Positions 45,463 through 55,800 of a DNA stretch of 64,000 nucleotides are shown in pieces. The notes under the pieces are model-generated. The model did no database searches. It saw nothing but the letters and a program-made list of their open reading frames with translations, and had not been told where the DNA came from. Source of the stretch: Pseudisothecium myosuroides (lineage: Eukaryota; Streptophyta; Bryopsida; Hypnales; Lembophyllaceae); contig OX637296.1 in the NCBI GenBank assembly GCA_951799445.1, forward strand, positions 4,588,001 through 4,652,000, in the 5' to 3' direction. Every line of letters begins with the position of its first letter. Position 1 is the stretch's first letter. A program made the translations under genes and the position numbers.

Positions 45463-48400
45463 CTTAGGAAGGGTCAGAGAGAGTCTCACTCCCTAGATGC
45501 TCCATCTCTAGATGGAACTGACCCCGAAAACTACATGACGATCACGTCAGTTTATAACACATCTAGGAAGTCAGAGGCAGATGAGGACATAGTCCTGATT
45601 GATAGTGGATCCACTCACACGATCCTTAGGGATCCAAAGTACTTTGAATTTTCGAGACATGGTTCCGAAGCCTGGCAGACCTGTGAACTGAGCACAGTAG
45701 CTGGAAGACGGACTTTAAAGTTCCGTGAGGGCCAGGCACGTGTCACACTACCTGGAGGCGCCACCCTCATTTGTGACCATGCCATGTATGCGCCGGAGGC
45801 TAATCGAAGCCTGATTAGCTTTCGAGACCTCCGGGCAAATGGTATTCATGTCCTGACCTCGATCAAGGACGGTAAGGAGACACTTGACCTTTGGCAAGAG
45901 CAAATTTGCCTTGCCACCGCACAATGCGGAGCAAGTGGCTTGTATAAGCTTGTAATCTCCCGTCTGCCTAGCGGACGTAAAACTGTTCCACCTAGTGGAA
46001 GCTCTTCATACTCAGTGATCGCTCCAAGTAAGACCAGTTTGTGGCATGGACGCATGGATCACCCAGGAGCTACGATGTTCAGGAGGATGTTACCCCTGCT
46101 TACGGGACATGAGGTTTGTACCAGCGATGCAAACAAGGTTGGAGCGTGTGATGCCTGTGCCCAAGGAAAGCTGATTTTGAAGCCTTCACGTTGGAAGCTG
46201 CCAAGCGAGCTTCCACCTCCGCTCCAACGACTTCAAGGTGACATCTGTGGCCCCATCACTCCTGCATCAGGACCCTTCAGGTATTTCTTAGTTCTAGTTG
46301 ATGCTGCTGGGGTTCATTTTGAAGTTTCTTTACTAAGTACTCGAAACATAGCTTTTACTAAAGTCCTAGCATCCCTGCTGAAATTTAGAACCCATTTTCC
46401 AGACTACCTAGTCAAAACTCTTTGTATGGACAATGCTAAGGAGTTTAGGTCACAAAAGTTTGAGGACTATTGTGTAGCAACAGGTATCTCACTCACATAT
46501 GCTGTCCCGTATGAGCATGCCCAAAATGGGCTGGCTGAAGTCTTCATCAAGAAGATCCAGCTTATCAGCCACCCCTTATTACTCCATGCTAAACTCCCTT
46601 CCTCTTTCTGGTCACACGCGGTACTCCATGCAGCAACCCTGCTAAGGTACCGCCCCACCTTGCTTAACGAGCATTCACCTTTAGAGATTCTGACCGGACG
46701 CCCTCCAGATGTCTCTCATTTCAAAAATTTTGGTTGCCAAGTTTGGGTGCCTGTCCCTGAGCCTGAACGTAAAACAATAGGGTCACATCGCCAGGAAGGT
46801 ATTTATGTTGGATTTGACTCGCCCAGTATTATTAGATATGTCTCTCCCAAAACTGGAACTTTGCATAAGGCTCGGTTCTAGAATTGTCAATTTGTTGAGC
46901 GTGTCTTTCCTTCTCTCACCTCAGTTGGTCCTACCTCATCCCTTATATTTTCTGCTCCGGAGACATTCACAATGAATCCTGATCCACGTACTGGCCTTGC
47001 GGATTCCAAGGTCCAGAAATTGCTTGAGCTCAAGGCTTTAGCTGACAAGCTCCCTGATGGATTCAGTGACTCCAATCGCATTACCAGGAATCCCCTTCCT
47101 GGGGTAGGTCAACCCTCCCTTAGCATATTACCTCATAGAGACACCATCTCTTCTTTACTTCCCCAAGCCAAGAAGCCTAGGTCCAGCCACCATGGAGAAA
47201 TTTTCACTTTCTTTGACCAATCTGATCCTTTACCTTGCTCACTAGGCAAAGCTCTTTTGATCATGTCTTTTGTTACTAGCTTGATTACTTCATCCTCTGA
47301 TCCCCTCACACTGGAGGCAGCCAAGACCAGCCCAGATTGGCCCCAATGGTCTGAAGCCATTTAGCATGAGTATGCATCTTTGCGAAAGCATCAAGTCTTT
47401 GGTCCACTTGTGACCAACTTGGCCACCAAGCCAGTTGGGCACAAGCTTATCTTCACTAAGAAACGAAATGCCCAGGGTCAAGTTGTTCGTTACAAAGTCC
47501 GATTAGTTGCTCAAGGTTTTACCCAACGCCCCGGTATTGATTATAATTTTACGTATTCTCCTGTTATGGATTCCGCGACATTTAGATATTTGCTCGCGAT
47601 GGCTGTTCAGCTTGGATTAGAAACCCATTTGCTAGATATTGTTACAGCCTACCTCCATGGTTCTCTAGATGCTACCATCTATATCAAACCACCACCTGAT
47701 TTTCTTGACAATACCCCATCGGATGACAATCCGAGGTCCTATTCTGGTTTGAAAGTTCAAAAAGCTCTTTATGGCCTTAAACAAGCAGGTAGAATGTGGT
47801 ACAAGCACCTTTGGGACTTCTTACTCTACCATAAGTTCAAACATGATCCATCCCTACCTTGCATCTTTACACTTAAAAATGACACAGGCTTTGTAGTAAT
47901 TGCTGTTTATGTAGATGACCTCAATCTAGTAGGCATTCCATCTACCTGTAGTCATGCTGTGAGTCTCCTAACCACTCAATTTGAGATGAAGTTGTTAGGC
48001 CAGACTTCCTTTTGTCTTGGCCTTGAGGTGACTCATTTACCAGATGGTAGTATTTTTCTCCATCAAACTGCTTATACCCAAAGACTTCTCAAGAAATTTC
48101 AGATGCACCAAGCTAGTCCTCTTTCCGCTCCCATGATGGAACAAAGTCGAACTTTGGATGACCCCTACTGTCCTTGCAAGGAGGAGGAGGAGGAGTTTCC
48201 TAACAAAACCCGGTACCTCGCAGCAGTAGGAGCTCTCAACTACTTGTCTACATATACTAGGCCTGACATTTCTTTTGCTACAAGTGTCTTAGCTCGTCAT
48301 AGCCAAAGACCGGCAGCTCGTCATTGGAATGGTGTTAAACATTTGTTCCGATACCTCCGGGGGACAGAAGACTTGGGACTTTGTTATACCAAAGAGAAGA

Positions 48401-48915
48401 CCTCATATATCACAGGTTATGCTGATGCAGGATTCAAATCCGATGAGAGTACTGGGAAATCACAAACTGGATACATATTTTTGAAGAATAACTCTCCAAT
48501 TTCGTGGAAGTCAGTGAAGCAAACAATTATTGCTACTTCCTCGAATCACTCTGAACTTATTGCTTTCCATGAGGCAACCCGGGAAGCAGTATGGTTGAGG
48601 AACATGAACAAGATCATCATGGAGCAGTGCGAGATTACTCGAGACTTCAAGCCGATTATCATCTTTGAAGACAACGCTGCATGTGTAGCTCAAGTGGCAT
48701 CTGGTTTTATCAAAACTGACCGCACCAAACACATTCCTCCACATATATTTGGGTTCATTCAAGATCTCATTCAATCCGGGCAAATAGAAGTCAAGAAGAT
48801 AGAATCAGCACACAACATTGCGGACATGTTGACCAAAGCTCTTCCAGCCTATACTCATAGGAGATTAGTACAAGACGCCGGCATGCGTTTGTTGCATGAG
48901 ATAGTTCCTCAGTAG
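45463..48915 (+). pseudogene. Copia pol: protease, integrase, RT, RNase H, amber-interrupted
   Basis: One frame throughout (45463-48915) with TAG at 46879-46881 and 47362-47364 and another just before it at 45460. Domains in order: protease with DSGSTHTI (about 45601); GAG-pre-integrase WHGRMDHP with a downstream C-x2-C; integrase core with GDICG, DNAKEF and a Glu in the NGLAEVFIKK segment; reverse transcriptase with LVAQGFTQRPGIDY, YLHG, YGLKQA and catalytic YVDDL; RNase H with YADAGF and a DNAA segment. The C-terminus ends with the usual ADMLTKALP motif. Catalytic residues look intact; only the stop codons break it. All three stops sit where Gln is common in relatives, fitting CAG-to-TAG change. 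Confidence 0.9.
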
Positions 48916-49008
48916 AAATTACACTCTTTTCTGTCTGTGGGATTTTTCCTAATTTAGGTTTTCATCACAGATCAGTTTTTAATGAGGTAACTATTGATCG
49001 AGGAGGAG

Positions 49009-49318
49009 TGTTGAAGTAGTAGTTAACTCAGAGTTAGAATAGTAATTAACCCAACTACTTCTATCCAGATGACTGTACTCCCAGTGCTACTACGGGATGA
49101 CAAACAGTGGATGATTAAAAATAGAACGATCTACTAGTCACCTTGTATAATTAGACACCTAGTCTGAATATATATATACTATCATCTTCTCCGGATGTGG
49201 GGTAGAGGTATTCTCTTGTTTATATTTGTGTTGATTGTTATGCTTAGAGCTTGTGCCTTCACCACAGTCTGTGCCTTCACCACACGTTAGTTGTTACTTT
49301 TATCTCTCTGTCACAACA
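49009..49318 (+). repeat. 3' LTR of the copia element
   Basis: 310 bp, identical to the 5' LTR over its full length as far as I can compare by eye. It ends 10 bp before a TATA-like box of the downstream gene, so read-through or LTR-driven transcription could reach that gene. Confidence 0.95.
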
Positions 49319-49328
49319 CAAACAATGT

Positions 49329-49336
49329 TATAAATA
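49329..49336 (+). promoter_or_regulatory. TATA-like box of the GRAM-VASt gene
   Basis: TATAAATA lies 546 bp upstream of the ATG at 49882 in a more GC-rich leader (49360-49881). A start of transcription about 30 bp downstream would give a leader of roughly 515 bp. No other TATAAA-like element is evident before the ATG. Promoter role is inferred from sequence only. Confidence 0.4.
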
Positions 49337-49881
49337 CGCCAAATCTATGCTCTCGAGTGGTTCTGCGGGCCCTTGATTGTTACGTGTTCTAGAGGCTTAT
49401 TTTTTTTTGACCCCCGCTTAAATTCAAATTCTACCTATTGCAAGGGCCTAGCAAATGACCACTTTGTGGACCTCCTACCTTCCCGGAAACTTCTTAGTCA
49501 GCCAGTCCAGCCAACTAGGAAGTGCCACAGCAGCATCGCAAACAACTCGACACTTGTACGTTCAGGGGAACCATGTGAACGCAACAGGGAACAAAGGGAA
49601 CAAAGGGAACCAGAGAACCAGGGGAACGCACGTTCCCTTGCCAATAATGAGCACTTCGTCGCAGGACCGACGTCGTTCAGCCTCCTTCGTGCTCACGATC
49701 GATCCAGTTGCTCAAGATTTTCTCAATTGCTGCTTCAATACAGTAGAAATCTGCTCTCATTGTTGTTTTTATGCAAAACCCATTTTTTGCAATCCGATTT
49801 CATACCATTTTCACACCATTTGCAAAACATTTTCAGACCATTTGCAAACAATTTTGGTCTACAACAACCACGCTCTCGTGA

Positions 49882-52800
49882 ATGAATGCCACAGCCAGCA
49901 GCAAGGATGGCGCCATGGCCGTGGACGACGAGACCACTCTGCAAGTGAGTCTCACACACACTCCAATTCTTGGCTAACATTGCTGAGAATTTCTCGTTTT
50001 TATGGTCATATGTGGCTTTGTATTGCGCTCTGAGCTTGTAATTTGGTGAGGAATCGGGTGTTAGAAGGGTGTGGGTGCCATTGCTTTCCTTTTTCTTTGA
50101 AATTTGCATGAGTCGATGAAGGCTCTGAGAGTTGAGATTGTGAGTTAATTTGGGTTCTGAATTTTAGAGCTTTGAAGATTTTTAACCTACTCTGTATGTC
50201 TCGTGAGAATGGCATGGGTAATTTGGTTTGGTTTGATTTGGGAGTTGTTGCACGTTTGGTCTTGTGCACATTGTCTAGGTTTTGGGTTTTCGGGTAGGTG
50301 GTTCTTTAAGTTCGTGTTGCTGAGTGCCGTTCTAGTACAGGGGATGAGGTTTGAGATTAGGTCGTTTGAGATTACTCGAGGTTGGATTCTCTCTTCTTCT
50401 GGTACATTGTCCAACGGGTTATTTGTATATGTGCTCATTGAAGTACCTGGTTGTGTTTTTACTACAATGTTTGCTGCGGATTGTGAGTTTATTTGGATTC
50501 TGAATTAAAGCTCTCAAGTTTTCTACCCTACTCTGCATGTTTCTCTTGAGAATGGCATGGGTAGTTTGGTTTGGGTTTGATTTGGGAGTTGTTGCACATT
50601 TGGTCTTGTGCTCATTGTCTAGGTTTCGGGTTTTCGGGTCGGAGGTTCTTTAAGTTCGTGTTGCTAAGTGCGGTTCTAGTACAGGGGAGGAGGTTTGAGA
50701 TTAGGTTGGACTCTCTCTTCTTTTGTTGGTACATTGTCCAATGGTTATTTGTATATGTGCTCATTGAAGTACCTGATTGTGTTTTTACTTCAATGCTTGC
50801 TGCAGGATCAGAAAACGCTCAAGAGCGAGGAGTACAGAAAATTATTCCATTTGCCGCCGGAAGAGGTGCGCGAGTTGCAGTGTAACATCTTATGGTGATG
50901 CATAAGGGGTTTGAGTTTTGAGGAGAGAAACTGTTTGTACTGGTATTGATGGGATTAAACTGGAATGCCGGGTATTAAAGCCTTGCTTGCGTCATTTGAA
51001 ACCCTAGCCAGAAAACTTCAATCGTCAATCTGAATACCGAGAATCAGAACACGAGTATTAGCTTATTAGAAGCTTATTGTTCATAGCTTCCCAACAAGCT
51101 ATCACTCGCATGACTTGACCCAGAATGCTCAAAATTAATGGACCGATTGTTGGCTCTCTGTGTAGACTGCTGTTATGTTAGCTGTGCTCTTTCAATTGCT
51201 TGCTGTGATTTCAACTCTTGCTGTAACTTAGGAGGTGTATAATAGGTCTTTAGAGGCGCATTTTCAGGAGCTTTTCAAAAAATTATCACTCGAAGCATTT
51301 GGTTGAGAGTTGAGCACAAAATCTCAGTTTGAAATTCTCAGTGTTACGATTGATGACGTCATGTGTCATGTCTAATTTGCCAGGTCTTTTTGTTCAACCG
51401 GTGGTCTGGATTAAAAAGAGACAGGAATATTGATGTAGCTGCTTGGTCCTGTTTCGCAGACGTTGATTGCGGACTTCAACTGTGCGCTTCAGAAGAAGAT
51501 ATTGCTTCAGGTACGAGCACCAAGAACTCAGCTGCCATTATTTCCATGAGTTCATGTTCGTTAATTCTTTTGCTTTCAGTTCTGGAGTTGTTTCAGGGTA
51601 GATATTAGGTTTTGCCTTTACTATCGTGATACATGAAGGTTAAGCTTGTAGACGTTGTCATGCCATGGTCTCTCGAAAATTCTGCTTTGCGGGTCGATGA
51701 CTCTTATCTGCAATGACGGTGTTGTTGAATAACAGGGTCACATATACCTCTTTGAACGTTACGTGTGCTTTTACTCCAACATCTTTGGTTATGAAAAGAA
51801 GGTATTCCCCAGGATGCTGATCCTTGCTGGTTTTCTATGATTCAATGTTCTGCTTCTGAAGTAGAAACTTGTATGTGCCTCCGTTAAGCTGAAATTCGAC
51901 ACCATAGCAAGCTCGCTAAATTCCATTTTACATTTGAATCAAGGTTTTCTTAAAATTAGACTGTTTCAGAATCTTTTTGACAGCACCGTAAAGAGAATCT
52001 TTCCCATGATTCTTCGGAAGGCCTCCTTATGACCATTGTGACAATAGAGTGACCTCTTCATTAATCTTGGGGAAGATTATCTCTATGGTGTTGTCTAAAG
52101 GTCCCTGGAATGGTCTAGTTTTACTGGAATCCTTGTTATGAACAGTTTTCCTGATAGATTTATTGACGGATTTGGAAATTCAGAACTGGTGCACTGCCCT
52201 CCTTGACTACGAATTTGAACGTTGATTTGGCAGAAAATAATTCCACTTAAGGATGTAACTTGTGTGCGCAAGGCTAGGACAGCTAACCTCTTCGCAAATG
52301 CTATCGAGATAGTCTCCTGGGGCAAAAAGGTATTAATATTGTGTGCTACTTTTCAGAACAGCTTTTATGTGAAAGAGACCAATTGGTTTAGGTTTTGTGC
52401 CGTCTCTGGTGTCGTTTGTATTGCTTTCTATCGTTTGTATCTCTATTTCGCAATATCCCTGAGCGATTGCCCTTAATGGTGTGCTGCACAATTGTTGTTA
52501 ATAAGTTTCCCGTGTAGCTTTGTGTTGAAGAACTAAAAGCATATCTGTATTGTCGTTTTGCAGCACTTTTTTGCATCTTTTCTCTCTCGTGATGAAGCTT
52601 TCCGCTTGATCATTGATGGCTGGGTCCAGCATAGCAGCTATGCAAAGCTTTTCCTACATTCGCAAGGATCTCTGGCTTCACTTGCAATGGTATTCTTAAT
52701 GACAACCTGCTTTGATCATTGAGGATTATCTCAGTTAGGGATAAACCATTGTGAAATAACTTTTGTGCGATGTTTACATCGTTTGATCTCTCTTTTCACC

Positions 52801-55800
52801 GTAAATGGCAAATTATTTTGACAGGATTTCGTCAAAAGATTATAGGATTGTTATTTGTTAATTCGCAGAATTGATGGCCTGGTGTTTGGAAACAGAGTCC
52901 ACAATCTTGGACGACATCTGGAGCAGACAATGGAGCCGTTACTCAAAGTGCCTTGAGAAGTCCTCTGCTGATGACGCGGCTTGAGGCAGCGGGAAACTAT
53001 GAAAGCAGGTAGAGCTAGTGTGTGCTAAAACACCTCATGTGTAGCTCTTCTTAAATAATTTAACCCGTACTAATATCAGGGTAGCGCATTTGTCGGCTTT
53101 GATGATAGCTTGCTGGTTCCATGTTCATAATTACATTCATAAGTAGTATAATGCAATGCAGTCGACTTTTTACAATTCGCTCATTAATATGGATATCGTT
53201 TGTTTGTATCTGCTGTATATGTGCAATCGTATTTCCCCTCTACTCAGCCTGGAAGAAAAGATTCCAGATCCTCATTAAGGCGTGTGTGCGCAGAGTGGAC
53301 GAGATGGCTGCCAAACTTTCAGCATCTGCAGAAGCAGCGGAGAGTGCAGAGAGTGGAGGACCTCCAGAGAATGGAGCTTCTCATGCAATAAATGGTCTTT
53401 ATGATGGAGACCGCATGCTTGAAGATGAAGGGACCCCCAGGAGCAGTACTAGCAGTGTTGGCCAGCAGCATTCTCCGATCTGGGAAGTAGAAGATAGCGA
53501 TGCTCCACCATGTTAAGAACTGCCTCTGCCCGTCATGATGTGGAGTCCTATTTACAGCCTTATAATTTTGTGAAGATGTGAATGTTGCAAAATATAGCGG
53601 AATTGTTGTGTATTAGTTTAGATTATTCTGCTGGTCACTTCTTGTTATCTTCTAGTTTCCGTCCTTTCTAGACCAGCACAATTAAAATTCCTCGTTTTTT
53701 TTCTTTGGATGGATCTTTCAGCTGATACACGTCGTTGTTGGAGAATGCAGTGCCTGATAGCTACAAAACTGTCGCAGAAGCTGAGTTCTCGGTACGCCAA
53801 ATTTTCACCTCCAGTATTTCTGCTTTATCATATATACGTTTGTTTGTCAGATGTCAGCTTTGAATGTATTTCATGATTTCACTACAGATAAGTGTTCACT
53901 TTAATGTCTATGACGCGTTCGTCCTACCTAGCTGATCAACTTATTTGGACATATGTGGGTATCATCAATGTCTCACCTACGGCACATATTGAAGCAATGT
54001 CGTATTGAAAGTTTGAGGCTGTTAGTAACGTGGGATCTGAGAAAGTCTTCTCTTGTGCTGTAGCTGTAATGCCTCATGTTCTTTCTACAATCTTCATGTT
54101 TGAGTCTCTCAACATTGGTTACCTGTTTATAGTATATTATGATAATGCCTGGTTCTTAAATAATTCTTACACCATGACCGTCAACATAAAGTACTGTAAT
54201 CCTCTCTCACATTTTATTTTTCTACCAGGACAGACTTGTTTTTTTAGCAGTCGTCTTTTTAGTCACTGCACTATTTACTGCATCTAAAGTATACTCCCTA
54301 TGTCGTCTTGGTGTCCTTGGAGTAAACAGTTTAGTAGCTTCATGCTTGGCTCTATTTCGTCCCATCTGCAGGTTGACGTAGAGGAATTCTTCCAATTGTT
54401 CTTCTCGGATGAAGGCATAGCATTTTCAAAGGACTTTCACTCCGCATGTGGAGATGAGGGTATGGTGCCCTTCCCAATGCAGTACGTTGGTTCTGTTACA
54501 AGCAGCATGAGTACCTCTGAACAAGACTTCCAGTAAAATAAATCTGTATTGGGAACTTTCTTTCATGAGTAGCAAGGTTGAGCAGAATGCAGCAATCGAT
54601 TCCTTGTTTACCCGTTGAGTGAATATAGTGAATTCATATCTTACATTGGCGTGTACACAGATTTCCGGTGTACGGAGTGGGTAAAGCACAGACAATTTGG
54701 ACATGCACGGGATATCTCATTTCGACATCCCATTAACTTTTACTTCGGTATGTCGTGCTTCAGAGCTGGATTGTCAATTATCTAGGTCAAGTATTGCGTC
54801 TATATTGGGCAGTTAATGTCAATACTCCCCGTTCTTCTTCAATGGTATTAACAAGTTTTTAGTAGAATTAGACAGTTTCGGGAGCTTTCAGACAACATTA
54901 TAAAGAGAATCTTCGCCATGACTCATGGAGAGGTTTTTCTGTAGTGAACTTGAAAACACAAAGCCTCCCCAAGATACATAGAGTAACCTCTATGTGGTCA
55001 TTTCAACCATGGGGAGACCTTTCCAGGAATCAGTGCGAATATTCACTGTATAATGTAGTCCAAAAGCTTATTGAGAACACTTGAGAGTATTTCTGCATTG
55101 CAACAGTTTTTTCTTTTCTGAATTTTTGCTAAGTGCCAGTTGTCTTGGTCTTGTGACTTGAATTTATGATTTAATTTAAGTTCCAATCTGATGGGATGCC
55201 GTGATTCACAGGGCCAAAATCTACTTACTGTCACGAGTCGCAGCGGTTTCGTGTATACAAGAACAAGTAATGACCAACATCCTTTGGTTCCTTCTATTCA
55301 TTTCTTGTTTGTTGAATTGATCCTTTGTTGTCCAGAGGTTGTCAGCTGAAGATCTTGCAGTACCAGAAGCTACTGTGCTCTAATACGATCTCAGAGGCAT
55401 TTCCAATTGTCTCAACTTCAAGATTCTCATATTACTTTTCATGTTGGTTGTGTATGGCAGCTGCATGGTTCTAGAAACATCACAGCAGATGACTGACATA
55501 CCTTATGGTGACTATTTTCAAGTACAGGTATATATCCCAAGAGCTTTTTGGGTACAAATTTAGTACTGGTATTGCAAAGTGTATAAGGCTCTCTTCTAAG
55601 AAAGCCTAAATGGCTGGCTGGCCAAACAGAATGGCCAATTTCCAAGATGCTCAATTGCAGCCTGAAGTGTGCAAATATTATGTCCATGGGTGTCGATTGG
55701 ACCTGAATTCTTGTTTGATTTTCTGGTTGATGCAGGTGAGATGGGACGTGGAGCGGTTGTCTCGGGGTGATCAATGCCATTGTTTTGTGCGAGTGTCCAT

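Larger units (their letters stand above)
44558..49318 (+). mobile_element. Ty1/copia LTR retrotransposon, 4761 bp
   Basis: Two 310-bp LTRs (TGTTGAAG to CACAACA) look identical by eye, and the 5-bp duplication CAAAC (44553-44557 and 49319-49323) is intact; both imply a very recent insertion. Internal order is gag, CCHC knuckles, aspartic protease, integrase, reverse transcriptase, RNase H, which is copia order (integrase before RT). The tRNA-primer site follows the left LTR (TTATCAGCAC, from 44870). A polypurine tract AGGAGGAG (49001-49008) precedes the right LTR. Gag is internally deleted and pol is cut by three amber codons, so this copy is defective yet young, implying mobilisation in trans. 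It is inserted in the upstream region of the gene at 49882. Confidence 0.95.

Noticed and set aside
49373..50033. Open frames of 170 and 192 codons upstream of the VAD1-type gene
   Set aside because: They cover the 5' leader, exon 1 and intron 1 in frames other than the exon 1 frame, and have no domain. Leader sequence is moderately GC-rich and stays open by chance.
50203..50885. Two similar 100-codon hydrophobic frames
   Set aside because: They come from the intron 1 tandem duplication; both are intronic and contain no conserved domain.
53121..53293. Hydrophobic N-terminal part of the 131-codon frame at 53121-53516
   Set aside because: Only 53294-53511 is exon 8. The upstream part is intron, because phase from exon 7 requires the acceptor at 53293.
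55334..55460. Possible extra exon after the AG at about 55335 in the VAD1-type gene
   Set aside because: Joining exon 12 directly to 55461 gives exact phase and continues the VASt domain (YKN-N-CMVLETSQQ). Including the segment would break the domain.
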